Under the pieces are notes generated by a model. It made no database searches. It was not told where the DNA came from and saw only the letters and a list, made by a program, of their open reading frames with translations. Shown here piece after piece: positions 10,107 through 21,203 of a DNA stretch of 64,000 bases; position 1 is the stretch's first letter; each line of letters starts with the position of its first letter. The stretch comes from CAJBLF01 sp964504915. GTDB taxonomy: Bacteria > Patescibacteriota > Gracilibacteria > Absconditabacterales > Absconditicoccaceae. The translations under genes were made by a program, and so were the position numbers. Location of the stretch: contig CAZDFH010000003.1 of NCBI GenBank assembly GCA_964504915.1, positions 85,950 through 149,949 on the forward strand, written 5' to 3'.

Positions 10107-11582
10107 TTAAATCTTATGTATCTCATATCACTCTTTCGTGTCTTTCACCTCTCGTCAAAGTTCCAAAATATTTTTTCTGAGTTCATCTGCACGTGCGTAG
10201 TCCTTGGCTTGCTTGGCTTCTCATCTCTGCTCTGCGAGTTGTTTCACGTCGTCTGGGATTTCTACTAATTCGACTTCCTGACCAATCCGATCAAAGAGTC
10301 CAATCTTGAGTAAATTTTTTTCTAGTCGATAGAAAATAAACATCTTCTCTTCATTTATATTGCCCAATCAACCATTCAATACTGCCAACAATTTCGGTGT
10401 ATTTATATTGTCACAGATTGTTTCTTCTATCTGTGTATATCGTTGCTTTGCTTCACCCGTAAGTTCTTTTCATAATTCTTCAAATGATTCATCTATTTGA
10501 GCATTTTCAATATGATACTTTCACACCTGTGTTTTCTTGATTAGATTTTCTCTAGCATTTTTCGCTGCCTCTAATTGATCCCATGTGAAATTTTGGAAAC
10601 TTCCGTATTGTGCCATGAAGTAGAAATATCTGAGATCGAGTGGAGAAAATCATTTAGCTTTGATGTCGTCTAAGTTGTATACATTTCCCAATGATTTACT
10701 CATCTTACCTCCGTCAACTTGAAGAAATTCATTGTGTACCCAATATTTTACTCGTGGATGAACGTCGAAAGCACACTCAGACTGAGCTATTTCATTGGGA
10801 TGATGGATCGTAATATGATCGGCTCCGCCATGATGAATATCAAATTGCGTTCATAAATATTTAGATGACATTGCACTACATTCTATATGCCGACCTGGAA
10901 ATCATTTGCCCCATGGCGAGTCTCGCTCCATCTGTCTGTGTTCGTCCTCGGGAGAAAACTTTCGTAGAGCAAAGTCAGTAGGATGTTTTTTCCCTTTCAT
11001 ATCTATCCTCTCCCCTGCATTTAGTTCAGCCAAACGTTTTTTGTAATTTGGTCACATCAGTTCACCGTAATTTTCAACCTTAGTTGTGTCCATATATATA
11101 CCATCCTTTTCTACGATGTAGGTATATCATTTTTCTACTAATGTCTTGATTAATGCGATCTGTTCTTCTATGTGTTCCGTAGCTCTTGGCATGATATCAA
11201 ATTCATCGATATTGAGCTCTTTCATACCGTCTTTGAATATCTGCTCATATTTCTTAGCAACATCTCGTGCTGAGATTCATTCACGCTTAGATCATTTTTC
11301 CAATTTATCTTCCCCATCATCAGCGTCAGAAACCAAGTGACCAACATCAGTAATGTTCATGACTGATTTTACATTATATCCGAGAAGCTTCAATGTATTT
11401 CTAATTAAGTCTGCCGTGAAAGTAGCTCTGAAATTTCCAATACTAGGAGTCCAGTATACCGTAGGTCCACATGAATAGAGTCCGACAAATTCTTTTTTGG
11501 GTCCTTTGTAATTAGGATCTTCCATGAGAGGGACAAAAAGTTCTTTTTCGCGAGATAAGGTGTTGTAGATTTTTAATTCCAT
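10107..11582 (-). CDS. cysS: Cysteinyl-tRNA synthetase
   Basis: 491 aa, normal length. Family landmarks: LYSCGPTVY at the N-terminus (zinc Cys), NITDVGH, PGRHIECSAM, the zinc and Cys-recognition region HHGGADH and HHPNEIAQSEC, KMSKSLGN, and a C-terminal helical end. It charges tRNA-Cys in the cytoplasm. The HIGH signature reads SIGN (TPSIGNFRAT): its first His is replaced by Ser, encoded AGT, and its last by Asn. Several Gly are TGA. The neighbouring tpiA operon is divergent, 140 bases away. Confidence 0.93.
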
Positions 11583-11722
11583 CGTGTATATTTTATGGTA
11601 AAATTTCGCTTTGGTTGTAAAGTTTTGTGCTATAAATTCAATTGAAATATCTCATGAAAAAAGTAGATTGATATTTGTCGCTGTGTGACGAAATTTTTTT
11701 ATGTGATTAATTTCTATCGGCC

Positions 11723-12457
11723 ATGAAGTATCTTATCTGATGAAATTTTAAAATGAATAAAACGAATGCAGAGTTTGGTCAGTATGTACAACAATTTTTT
11801 GATTTGTATCATGAACAAGATGTCGTGGATGTAGTCATCTGCCCACAAATGGCAAGCTTAAGTTATGCGTCTACACTATTGCCTACACATGGTGTCCATC
11901 TAGGGTCTCAAAACATGCACTTTGAAATGGCTGGAGCATTTACTGGAGAGACATCCCCTGCGCTGCTTCAAGAATTACAGTGTAATTATGTCATTGTCTG
12001 ACATTCTGAGAGAAGACTATATTTCTGAGAAGATGCACATATTATGTACAAAAAATTGACTGCTGCTATCGCTAATGGTATTAGACCTATTTTGTGTATC
12101 GGTGAGACACTTGAAGAGAAGGAACAATGACGTACCAAAGATATCCTTACTCAACAACTCTTGAATGCGACAAAAAATCTTGATCTCTCACAGATCGATG
12201 TAGCATATGAACCTGTATGGTCTATTTGAACTGGTAAAATTCCTACGATGGAAGACATAGAAGGTATGCATACGCTCATTAGAGAACTCGTAAAAAATGA
12301 TGAATCAAGAATCCTCTATGGATGAAGTAGTAATGATCAGAACGCCGCAGAAATCATCAAGCTGAATAATGTAAATTGATTTCTCGTGGGATGAGCAAGC
12401 TTGGATCCACAAAAATTTATAACGATGATTACTGCTATCGTCGATTACCTACAATAA
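11723..12457 (+). CDS. tpiA: Triosephosphate isomerase
   Basis: 244 aa. It interconverts dihydroxyacetone phosphate and glyceraldehyde 3-phosphate. The start gives MKYLIGGNFKMNKT, the family N-terminus with substrate-binding Asn and Lys; both Gly of the GG pair are TGA. Catalytic His is in VIVGHSERR and catalytic Glu in AYEPVWSIGTGK; the phosphate loop is GGSSN and VGGASL. I count 9 TGA among about 20 Gly codons. It is the first gene of a seven-gene operon. The 140-base leader contains a possible 18-codon reading frame at 11654 and a weak hairpin before a T run (about 11678-11700); an attenuator is possible but unsupported. Confidence 0.95.
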
Positions 12458-12484
12458 TTTTTTATTCTTTTAGTGATTATTCTC

Positions 12485-13507
12485 ATGGCTACAAAAATTG
12501 CTATCAATGGATTTGGAAGAATTGGAAGACAGGTGTATAAAGCGCTTTTGGATACTGATTTTCTCGGAGGGAAAGTAGAAGTCATCGCTGTCAACGATCT
12601 TGTACCTGCTGATAATATTGCCTATCTGCTCAAATATGATTCTGTCCATGGCAAGACAAATGAAGATATCTCTGTCGTGAATGAAAATGAAATCCATATA
12701 GGGAAACATCATTTTACCGTCATGGCGATGAAAGCAAGACCAGAAGAATTACCTTGGAAGGATCTGGGTATCGATGTCGTATTGGAATGTACAGGATTGC
12801 GAACTAAGAGACCTGATGCTGAGTGACATCTCACTGCTGGTGCAAAAAAAGTTATCATCTCTGCGCCTTCTGATGCGGATGTGAAGACGATTGTCATGTG
12901 AGTCAATCACCAAGAATATGCTGGAGAAAATATCGTCTCCAATGCAAGTTGCACGACCAACTGTTTAGCTCCTGTAGTGCATGTCCTACTCCAGGAATGA
13001 TTTGGACTTGAAGAAGGACTCATGACGACCTGTCATGCATATACTGGTACTCAGCCATTAGTGGACTGACCTAGCAAAAAGGCATTTCGTGATGGAAGAG
13101 CTGGAGCAATGAATATTATCCCTGCATCTACTGGAGCCGCAAAAGCTGTAGGATTAGTATTGCCTGCAACCAAAGGAAAACTGAGTGGAATGGCATTTAG
13201 AGTACCTGTCGCGGATGTCTCCGTAGTTGATCTTACCTTGAGAACTACAAAGGACACTTCTTTGGAAGAAATAAATGCAGCATTTAAGAGAGCAAGCGAA
13301 ACATATCTCAAATGAATCTTGTGATATACTGAGGAGCCTATTGTCTCGACTGATCTCATCCACGATAATAGATCTAGCATCTACGATGCACAAGCATGTA
13401 TGCAATTGAATCCTAGATTTTTCAAGCTTATCTCTCGATATGATAATGAATGGGGATATTCCTGTAGGATGGTAGACTTATTACAACTTGTTATTGCCCA
13501 CCTCTAG
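12485..13507 (+). CDS. gap: Glyceraldehyde-3-phosphate dehydrogenase
   Basis: 340 aa. It oxidises glyceraldehyde 3-phosphate to 1,3-bisphosphoglycerate. The NAD-binding INGFGRIGR is at residues 7-15, the catalytic Cys is in SNASCTTNCLAP, the His in MTTCHAYTGTQ, and the end region has YDNEWGYS. Start ATG 12485 gives the family N-terminus (MATKIAINGFG) and lies 27 bases after tpiA. It feeds the adjacent pgk directly. Confidence 0.96.
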
Positions 13508-13531
13508 TCTTTATTTCATTGTTTTCTCCTG

Positions 13532-14716
13532 ATGTATATTCTTGATACAGAGGTCTTTGAACGCAAGCTTACTACCCAGATAGATTTTACTGGAAAAAAA
13601 GTGCTCCTAAGGACGTGTCTCAATGTCACCACGGATGATCTAGGGAATATGGTGGATGACACGAGATATCGTGAGTCTTTCCCTCTTATCCAAGAACTCG
13701 CAGGGAAAGTGAAGTTATTGCTCATCACTGCTCATCTCTGAAGACCAAAGCATAATGAATCCAAATATAGTTTCCTAACTATTGCGAAACAGTTAGCAAA
13801 CGATCTGTGAAAGAAAGTCAATTTCGTGACACAACTCGCCGACCTTGAAGGGATTTCAGAAGGTATTTATTTTTTGGAAAACGTAAGATTTTTCCCAGGA
13901 GAAGATAGTAAAGATTCTGTAGAAAAAGATGTTTTTGCTAAAACTCTTACTGCTCCTTGTGAGCTCTTTATCAATGATGCATTTGCTGATTATCGTGAAT
14001 CCGTCTCCACCTATGACGTGGCCAAGATGCTTCCTAGTTATCTCTGACCTGTCTTTGCTAGAGAGGTGCGTGAACTGAGTACCCTTGCACATGCCGAGCA
14101 TCCCTTCATTGCGATTTTGGGGTGAGCTAAATTATCTGAAAAATTAGATGCGCTTCTTGCTTTATTACGCATCGCAGATAAAGTATTGATCTGATGAGCT
14201 ATGGCATATACCTTACTCCAAGCTCAATGAGTGGGCATAGGGAAATCTCTCGTCGAGACTGACAAACTCTCTGTAGCACAAGAGATACTCCAGACGTATG
14301 CTGACAAGATTCTTCTTCCCCTGGACCATGCAGTACACCATGAGTTTACTGACCCTGGTGATACAATTACTCATACAGAAAACGAGTATATCCCTGATGA
14401 TAAAGTCGCTCTAGATATTGGGCCAAAAACCATTGCCCATTACAAACGCACTGTAGCAACAGCGAAAACTATCGTATGGAATGGGCCACTCGGAGTCTTT
14501 GAACGAGAAGCATCTGCTCATGGGACTAAAGAAAAATGAAAAGCTATCGCTGAGAATATCCATGCATATAAGATTATTTGAGGAGGAGATTCTATCGCTG
14601 CAATCCATATGCTTGGATTGACCTGATTTGATCATATCTCTACCTGAGGATGAGCGATGCTTGCTTTCTTGGCCTATGATACGTTTCCCATTCTAGATGT
14701 TATTTTAGCTAGTTAA
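13532..14716 (+). CDS. pgk: Phosphoglycerate kinase
   Basis: 394 aa, full length. It transfers phosphate from 1,3-bisphosphoglycerate to ADP. Landmarks: HLGRPKH, ENVRFFPGE, INDAF, LGGAKLSEK, GGAMAYTLLQA, DIGPKT, WNGPLGVFE, GGGDS and STGGGAML, with many Gly from TGA. Unusually, the substrate-binding segment normally read as RxDxNVP is RTCLNVT, so the conserved Asp is Cys. Other substrate residues (Asn, Arg of TRYRESFP, His-Leu-Gly-Arg) are kept. It lies 24 bases after gap and 10 bases before the aminotransferase. Confidence 0.95.
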
Positions 14717-14726
14717 TTTGGTACCT

Positions 14727-16025
14727 ATGAGCCCTCAACTTTCTAAGTATTTTGCCAGTAAACAACCCTCATCACTTCGTAGGGCACAAATGGAATTTGC
14801 CAAGAGGACTGATGGAGTCAAAGCGATCAATGTCTCTATCTGAAATGTTTCTCTGCCTATGCACCCAGCGATGCAAGAGAGAATGTTTACTATCAAAACG
14901 TCTGATTCTCCTTTAGCGCAATGAATAGTCCAATATTCGCAAACCGTCTGATTGCCAGAAACTCAAGAAGCATTTCTTCATATCATTGCGTCAAGTGGTT
15001 GCGATACCACCTGACTCTTTGCTCAAATTACTGATGGCTGAAGCCAAGCAATGGAATTACTCTTGCTATGAGTCTCTGATGCTCACGATAGACCAATTAT
15101 GCTCATTGATCCAGCGTATACTAACTATTTGTGATTTGCATGAAGAACCAGTAGAAATATTGTCACTCTGGCAAGACATTTGGAAGAAGATGGAAGATTT
15201 GCACTGCCAAGTCAGGAAATGATCGAATCATTTATCCAGGAGCATAAGCCAAGTGCGATCGTGGTTATTCCGTATGACAATCCGACTGGGCAATTATACG
15301 ATCAAGATGATATGCATATGATTGCTCAGCTTTGTGTGAAATATGATATGCGAATGATTAGTGATGAAGCATACAGAGAATTACATTACGGCAATGGGAA
15401 ATTAGTAAGTATACGAAAAATCAGCGACGCAGAAATCCCTGGGATCCAATGAAGAAGAATCAGTATAGAGACAGCGTCTAAGGTCCGAAATGCTTGTGGA
15501 CTCAGAATAGGAGCGATGATTACTGATAGTGCAGAATTTCATCAACAATGTGTAGCCGAAAATACTACCGGCTTGTGTTCTAATGTCATCGGCCAATATA
15601 TTTTCTGAGCCATTGCTCATGAATCATTCGATGATTTGCACAAACGATATGAGCAGCAGAGAAATTATTATGGAAATATGTTGCAAGATTTGTCTGATGG
15701 ACTAAAATCTTTGTTGCCATGAATCATTGTCTCTCGTCCTGATGCGGCACTCTACTCTATCATGGATGTCAGAAATATCGCAAAACCATGATTTGATGCC
15801 AAAGCATTTTCTCTGTTTTGTGCACAGGAATGATCTGTAGACTTAGACTGAGAAAAATATACCCTTCTGGTTTCCCCTATGGACGGATTTTATCGTGCCG
15901 TAGCATGACAGACCAACCCTGGTGTGACTCAGATGAGAGTCTCTTTTGTGGCTACGCCAGACAAGATGAAAATGGTACCAACATTATTTGCACAACTTTT
16001 TGCCCACTACGAGGCAGCAAGATAA
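14727..16025 (+). CDS. PLP-dependent class I/II aminotransferase
   Basis: 432 aa. Fold type I aminotransferase: GIVQYSQTVGLPETQEAF (substrate-side Tyr and Gly-Leu), TDGGSQAMELLL at the cofactor phosphate region, PYDNPTGQLY (Asn contacting PLP), SDEAYRELHY (Asp pairing with the pyridine N, then Tyr), ETASKVRNACGLRIG (Schiff-base Lys), and a C-terminal Arg in MRVSFVATP. Resembles aspartate/aromatic aminotransferases. Its place between pgk and serC suggests a role in amino-acid nitrogen transfer, perhaps supplying glutamate for SerC; this is inference. Confidence 0.88.
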
Positions 16026-16057
16026 TATATGCTTTTATCTTTTTATGTATCGTTATC

Positions 16058-17125
16058 ATGAAAAAGTACAACTTCAATGCTTGACCATCCATCTTACCTA
16101 GGATAGCTATCGAGCATACTGCTCAAGCCATTCTTGATCTTGATGGCACTGGCCTTTCTCTTCTGGAAATTTCTCATAGAAGCAAGGAATTTGAAGCAAT
16201 CATCACTGATGCCGTTGCTTTATTTAAAGAGCTCCTCCATATACCTGAATGATATCATGTCTTGTTCCTTGGATGATGAGCTAGCTTACAATTTTCTATG
16301 GTGCCCTATAATCTACTCAATAAAAAAGCAGCATATCTGGAAACTGGCGTATGGGCAAAGAAAGCTGCAAAAGAAGCAAAATTATTTGGTGAAGTGGAAA
16401 TTGTCGCATCCTCTGAAGATAAAAATTTCTCTTATATTCCAAAAGATTTTACGATACCTACTGATGCAGATTATTTTCACATTACTACTAATAATACTAT
16501 CTATGGAAGTGAACTTCATACAGACATAGAGAGCCCGATTCCTTTGGTAGCTGATATGTCGTCCGACATTTTATCCCGTCCTGTAGACGTCAGTAAGTAT
16601 GTATTGATTTATGGTGGCGCACAAAAAAATCTTGGACCTGCATGAGTTACCTTCGTCATTGTCAAAGAGGATGCCTTGGGGAAAGTAGAGAGAAAAATTC
16701 CTACTATGTTGGATTATAAGACACATATCGCTGAGAATTCTCTCTTCAATACGCCTCCTACTGCGGCCATTTATACCGTAAGAGAAACGCTGAAATGGAT
16801 TAAAGATCTCTGAGGTATCGAAAAGATACAAGAGATGAATCAAGCGAAAGCGAAACTTCTCTATGATGCTATTGATGCTAGCAAGATATTTGTCGGTACT
16901 GTAGAGAAAGATTCTCGTTCATTGATGAATATATGTTTTGTCATGAAAGAAGCATATAAAGACCTAGAAGAAGCATTCTGAACATTTGCTAGCGAAAGAT
17001 GAATGGTTGGGCTCAAATGACATCGTTCTGTCTGATGATTTAGGGCCTCAGTATATAATGCCATGCCTCTGGAATGAGTCCAAGCATTAGTGGATTGTAT
17101 GAAAGAATTCGAAGCTGCTCATTAA
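16058..17125 (+). CDS. serC: Phosphoserine aminotransferase, Bacteroidota type
   Basis: 355 aa. It converts 3-phosphohydroxypyruvate and glutamate to phosphoserine. N-terminus MKKYNFNAGPSILP, then SHRSKEF, FLGGGASLQF, TNNTIYGSE, the PLP-Lys in GGAQKNLGPAG, and GHRSVGGFRAS near the end. Segments such as YIPKDFTIPTDADYFH and VADMSSDILSRPVDVSKY are those I associate with Bacteroides/Porphyromonas SerC rather than proteobacterial forms. Several Gly are TGA, so the gene has adapted to code 25. It is followed 27 bases later by a serA of the same apparent origin. Confidence 0.95.
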
Positions 17126-17152
17126 TTTTTATTTTCTTACTCTATCTATCTC

Positions 17153-18076
17153 ATGACTAAAGTACTTATTGCTACTGACAAACCATTTGCCAAAGAGGCT
17201 GTGCAAGGTATCAAAAATATCTTTTCCCCAACTGGCTATGACGTTGTCTTCTTGGAAAAATATACAAATAAGTCTGATTTACTATCAGCTGTGGCTGATG
17301 TAGATGCGATGATTATTAGAAGTGATATTATAGATGCTGAAGTTGTCGATGCTGCGCATCATTTAAAAATCATCGTCCGTGCTGGTGCCGGATATGATAA
17401 CATTGATCTTGCTGCCTGTAGCGCTAAGCACATCGTAGCGATGAATACTCCAGGACAAAATTCTAATGCTGTTGCAGAGCTAGTCATTGGTATGATGATC
17501 TACAAGGCTAGAAATTTATTTAATGGCACTTCTGGTACTGAGCTACGTGGAAAGACTTTATGACTACATGCATTTGGAAATGTAGCTAAATGCGTAGCAA
17601 CGATTGCCAAATGACTTGGTATGGATATTTATGCATTTGATCCATTTACCAAGGCCTCAGATATAGAAGCCCTGGGGGTGCATGCAGTGACTAAAGTAGA
17701 AGACCTCTATACGACGTGTCAGTATATTTCTCTCCATATGCCAGCCACAGCTGAGACTAAGTGATCAGTGAATCATTCGCTTCTCTCTCTTATGCCTGCC
17801 TGAGCTACGTTAATCAACACAGCAAGAAAAGAAGTCATTAACGAAGATGAACTTTTAAACATATTTGCGGAAAGAGCAGATTTTGCATATTTGGCAGATG
17901 TTGAGCCTGATTGTAAAGCTGAAATTATAGAAAAATATGCAGGGAGATACTTCTTCACCCCAAACAAAATGGGAGCTCAAACTGCCGAGGCAAATACTAA
18001 TGCTTGATTGGCTGCTGCCAAGCAGATTGTCTGATTCATAGAGCAGTGAGAGACAAAGTTTCAAGTAAATCCATAA
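17153..18076 (+). CDS. serA: D-3-phosphoglycerate dehydrogenase, Bacteroidota type
   Basis: 307 aa, the short form without an ACT domain. It oxidises 3-phosphoglycerate, the product of the adjacent pgk, to 3-phosphohydroxypyruvate. Landmarks: RSDIIDAEV, VRAGAGYDNIDL, NTPGQNSNAVAEL, the nucleotide-binding GLHAFGNVAK, and the active-site Arg in NTARKEVINEDEL. The segment usually holding catalytic His reads TPNKMGAQTAEA; the same His-less segment is, from memory, typical of Bacteroidota SerA (TPKKMGAQTAEAN). Several Gly are TGA. With serC it provides two of three serine-pathway steps; no serB is in the window. Confidence 0.93.
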
Positions 18077-18097
18077 TTTATTTTTATCTATATCCCT

Positions 18098-19210
18098 ATG
18101 CGCTCCTCAGTCGCCGAAGAACAGCTATTACATGAGATAGATGATAAAGTACTTATCTTTACTAAGCATTTAAACTTGCTGAAATATCTCACTCCTAGCA
18201 ATCTTGTTCAGGAACGTACGCATTTCATAGAAGCTCAAGGTGAGTACAACCCACAGTTTACCTATAATTTCCCAGAGGAGAAAGATATCATTTCTCGGAT
18301 ACAAGCATTGCATGATTTGCAGATTAGCTATTTTGAGAATAAGACGTACAGCAATCCCATCAGCAAACTTTTGTCCGACAAAATAGAAGAACATATACTT
18401 ACTGCAGAATTATTACTTGCATATTGTAGGCAAGATTTCGCTCGTATTGCAATATACAATACCGCCCTTTTTGGTGAATTTGATCCAGTGATTCTCCAGC
18501 AAGCGGAGCAGATGGTACATACCTATCATGAACCACAAGCCGATCTTCGATGAGACATCCTAACCGGTGACGAGATTCGGCAATATATTTTGTGATACCT
18601 ACAAAGAAACGATATTACTGGTGTAGACATTAGTCCTAATGAGCATATGCTTTCTAAATTTACCATAGCATTTGGTAAACATTCTTGTCGTCTTTCCTAT
18701 TCTCCTCATATGAAAGTGAGAGCACATGCACTCGAAGCCGATCTCATTCATGAATTTACTCACTACCAGAGATATCTCTGAGGGAAACAAACAGGCTGGC
18801 ATATTCTGACTTTTGGAACAAAAAATTATCTGACTGATGACGAAGGATTGGCTCTCTATCGCGTCTGTGAATACAAAAAAACCGTCTTCCCCGCATTCCA
18901 AAAAATATGAATCTATCAAAAATATCTCTTATTAAATTATAGCCAGAACAAATCATTTACTACGATAGTTCACTACATCAAAGAACAGGGACGATCCAAG
19001 CATCTCAATACTCTATTTACCATGGCCATGAGATGCAAACAAGGGATCCAAGATACTTCTCGTGAAGTAATGGGCAATATTTTTCTCAAGAACAAACTCT
19101 ATGCAGATGGGTATCGCCGTATCCACGATCGAATCCTTGCAGGGGATAATTTGAGCACACTTATGCAAGCGAAGATTACTATTGAAGATTTACAGCATTT
19201 GGCCTGATAA
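18098..19210 (+). CDS. DUF1704 (MATCAP-like) zinc metallopeptidase
   Basis: 370 aa. HEFTH at residues 218-222 is a zincin motif, preceded by ADLI and followed by YQRYLGGKQTG and LTDDEGLALYRV, which supplies a downstream Glu as third ligand. This HExxH-x(n)-Gly-(T/D)EEGLA pattern is that of DUF1704, the family containing eukaryotic KIAA0895/MATCAP tyrosine-specific peptidases. The bacterial function is unknown. It is the last gene of the glycolysis-serine operon (21 bases after serA). The stop is TAA 19208-19210, immediately after a TGA Gly codon. Confidence 0.75.
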
Positions 19211-19324
19211 TCCATAGTTATCTACAAAGTTCATTTTTACTTGATTTATGTCTAAAAAACCATATAAGCCCCTCACTGTTTTACCTTTGGTAGAATTTTG
19301 TTTTATTTTGTTACTTATTACAAG

Positions 19325-19738
19325 ATGTTTATAGATTTAGAAGACCTTATTACTTTGGAAATGGAAGACGAAGAAGACACTCCTGAAGTAGTAGAAGAAG
19401 AAGATGATGAAGAAGATGATGGCGAAGACAAAGATGAAGGAGATGCAGTTCCTGAGGTAGAAGTTAGCGAGGAAGAAGAAGATGATGAAGAAGATGATGG
19501 TGAAGAAAAAGATGAGGGAGATGCAGTCCCTGAGGTAGAAGTTAGCGAGGAAGAAGATGATGATGACGATGATGCGACAACTGGTGATGACGATGCGGCT
19601 ACTGATGATACAGCTGATGACGCTGTTGCTACTGATGATACAGCTGACGAAGCTGTTGCTACTGATGATACAGCTGACGAAGCTGTTGCTACTGATGACA
19701 CTGAGGATGCAGAAGATGACACTGAAGACGACATGTAA
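19325..19738 (+). CDS. Highly acidic tandem-repeat protein (137 aa)
   Basis: Almost entirely Asp, Glu, Ala, Thr and Val. Two copies of a roughly 30-residue unit (EEDDGE.KDEGDAVPEVEVSE) are followed by repeats of a 10-residue unit, DDTADEAVAT. It has no signal peptide or folded domain, so it is probably disordered. A following terminator supports a real transcript. The ATG at 19325 is chosen because the next upstream start (19298) adds an unrelated aromatic segment. A separate 28-codon frame at 19248 upstream may be chance. Function unknown; metal or cation buffering is possible but not shown. Confidence 0.6.
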   Translation: MFIDLEDLITLEMEDEEDTPEVVEEEDDEEDDGEDKDEGDAVPEVEVSEEEEDDEEDDGEEKDEGDAVPEVEVSEEEDDDDDDATTGDDDAATDDTADDAVATDDTADEAVATDDTADEAVATDDTEDAEDDTEDDM

Positions 19739-19764
19739 TATTCTTATCTCATATTTCTATTTAC

Positions 19765-19796
19765 AAAAAACTCCGGATTAACCTCTGGAGTTTTTT
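19765..19796 (+). terminator. Rho-independent terminator
   Basis: AAAAAACTCC and GGAGTTTTTT form a 10-base stem around a 12-base loop. It lies between the acidic protein and convergent murF and, given the A and T tracts, could work in both directions. Confidence 0.85.
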
Positions 19797-19820
19797 GCTA
19801 CGTTATGATGTGAGGTATTT

Positions 19821-21179
19821 TTATGTGAAGAATTCTTTTTTCTTCTGTAATCGCCGATCAGACTGTCTCGTTAGCTTATATTCATCTGCTGGGTTTGCTA
19901 ATAATTTTTTTACTGCCTCTTCCAGAAATATTGTATTCTGACTTCATTTGCATATCACCAAGCATTCTGTACCTGGCTCTCCAAGCATGGCCTTGATAGT
20001 ATCTCCCGCCTCTGTGGATTTTGTGAAGGTATATATTTTTTCTTCAGGATATCCTATCTTTGTTAACTCATCAGCGAGATATGTCTTCATGTGTTGTCCC
20101 ACCAAGAATACACGATCGGCTACTTGACTGACATATGCAGCTATGAGTCTATGTTCTCTTTCCGTCAGATCTCCCAGTTCTCTCATATCTCCCAGCAGCA
20201 TCCATACTTTCCTCTGGGGGAATAATTGCTCCCTGATATTATGTACGGTATTGATAATCTTTTTGATGCTCAATGGCGAAGCATTGTAGCTTGAATCGAT
20301 GATGATGCTCTCCTCTACTCCAGGGAAGACACTTAATCTTCCTGGCTGTAATTCGTATTCTAACGTTAAGTCACTAGGTAATTGTAATTTATGCTCAGCA
20401 AATTTTGGTTTCCATGAAATGATCTCTGCTATCGTAAGTGCCACTCAGACATAGCCATAGTTTGCTTTCCCTAGGATGTTGGTCTGAATATGATGCACAT
20501 TTTTTTTGATATGGAGATCAAATGATACTCAGAGATGTCATTGGATATCTCATAGGAAGAACTTTTCCTTATCAAAGGTGATATCAGCAGGGATATCATA
20601 TCACTGTGTCTGATACATAAGATAATCTATCTTGATCATGTCTTTGAGCTGAATAGCGTAGATATCATTCGCATTGAGGAATCACATCTCTAGAGTATTT
20701 TGAATCATTTTTACTTCTTCCTTAGCAATCTCCGCGGGATTACCAAACTGTTCTGAGTGTACCGAATCAATCGCAGTAAAAACTCAGATATGTGGTTTGG
20801 CTATGTGGATAAGAAACTCCATCTCTTTGGGACGATCTATCCCATATTCCAAGATGATGATATCATAACGTTTGGGGCCAAACACTGTTTTGCGTATCAC
20901 TTTTCGTAGAACGGAAATAAATGTCCCTACCGTGGGATTCCATTCATCTATTTCAAAAATACTTAATGATAGTCCTAGCTCTCCATTAAAATTTTTCTTG
21001 GATGTAGATATTTTGAGATGAGGGAAAAATTGTTTGAGTGTCTGGTAAATAATCATACGACAAGAGGTCTTGCCTACACTTCAGTTGATTCAAATAATAT
21101 ATGGCTTGTGCTTGCGTATATAACGCTTAGCAAAAAATGCTAATAATCTGAAATACATAAGAAGTACTTTTGCTTTCAT
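19821..21179 (-). CDS. murF: MurF, UDP-MurNAc-tripeptide D-Ala-D-Ala ligase
   Basis: 452 aa. Mur ligase layout: N-terminal hydrophobic helix, ATP loop GINGSVGKTS at residues 29-38 (its Gly partly TGA), central Glu region ILEYGIDRPKEM, DSVHSEQFG, then the C-terminal domain with IIIDSSYNASPLSI (family DxYNANP) and WMLLGDMRELG. The last two are diagnostic of MurF. It adds D-Ala-D-Ala to UDP-MurNAc-peptide in the cytoplasm. The N-terminal UDP-binding domain is short, with a membrane-like helix at the start, unlike canonical MurF. The AI-2E permease gene lies 24 bases upstream. Confidence 0.88.
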
Positions 21180-21203
21180 TATAGAGATAGAAAATAAATT
21201 TAT

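Noticed and set aside
11654..11710. Possible 18-codon leader peptide and attenuator before tpiA
   Set aside because: Hairpin is weak, peptide has no informative composition, and no alternative structure is visible.
19318..19734. Ser-rich minus-strand frame of 138 codons
   Set aside because: Antisense of the acidic repeat gene; Ser codons are the complement of GA-rich Asp/Glu codons.
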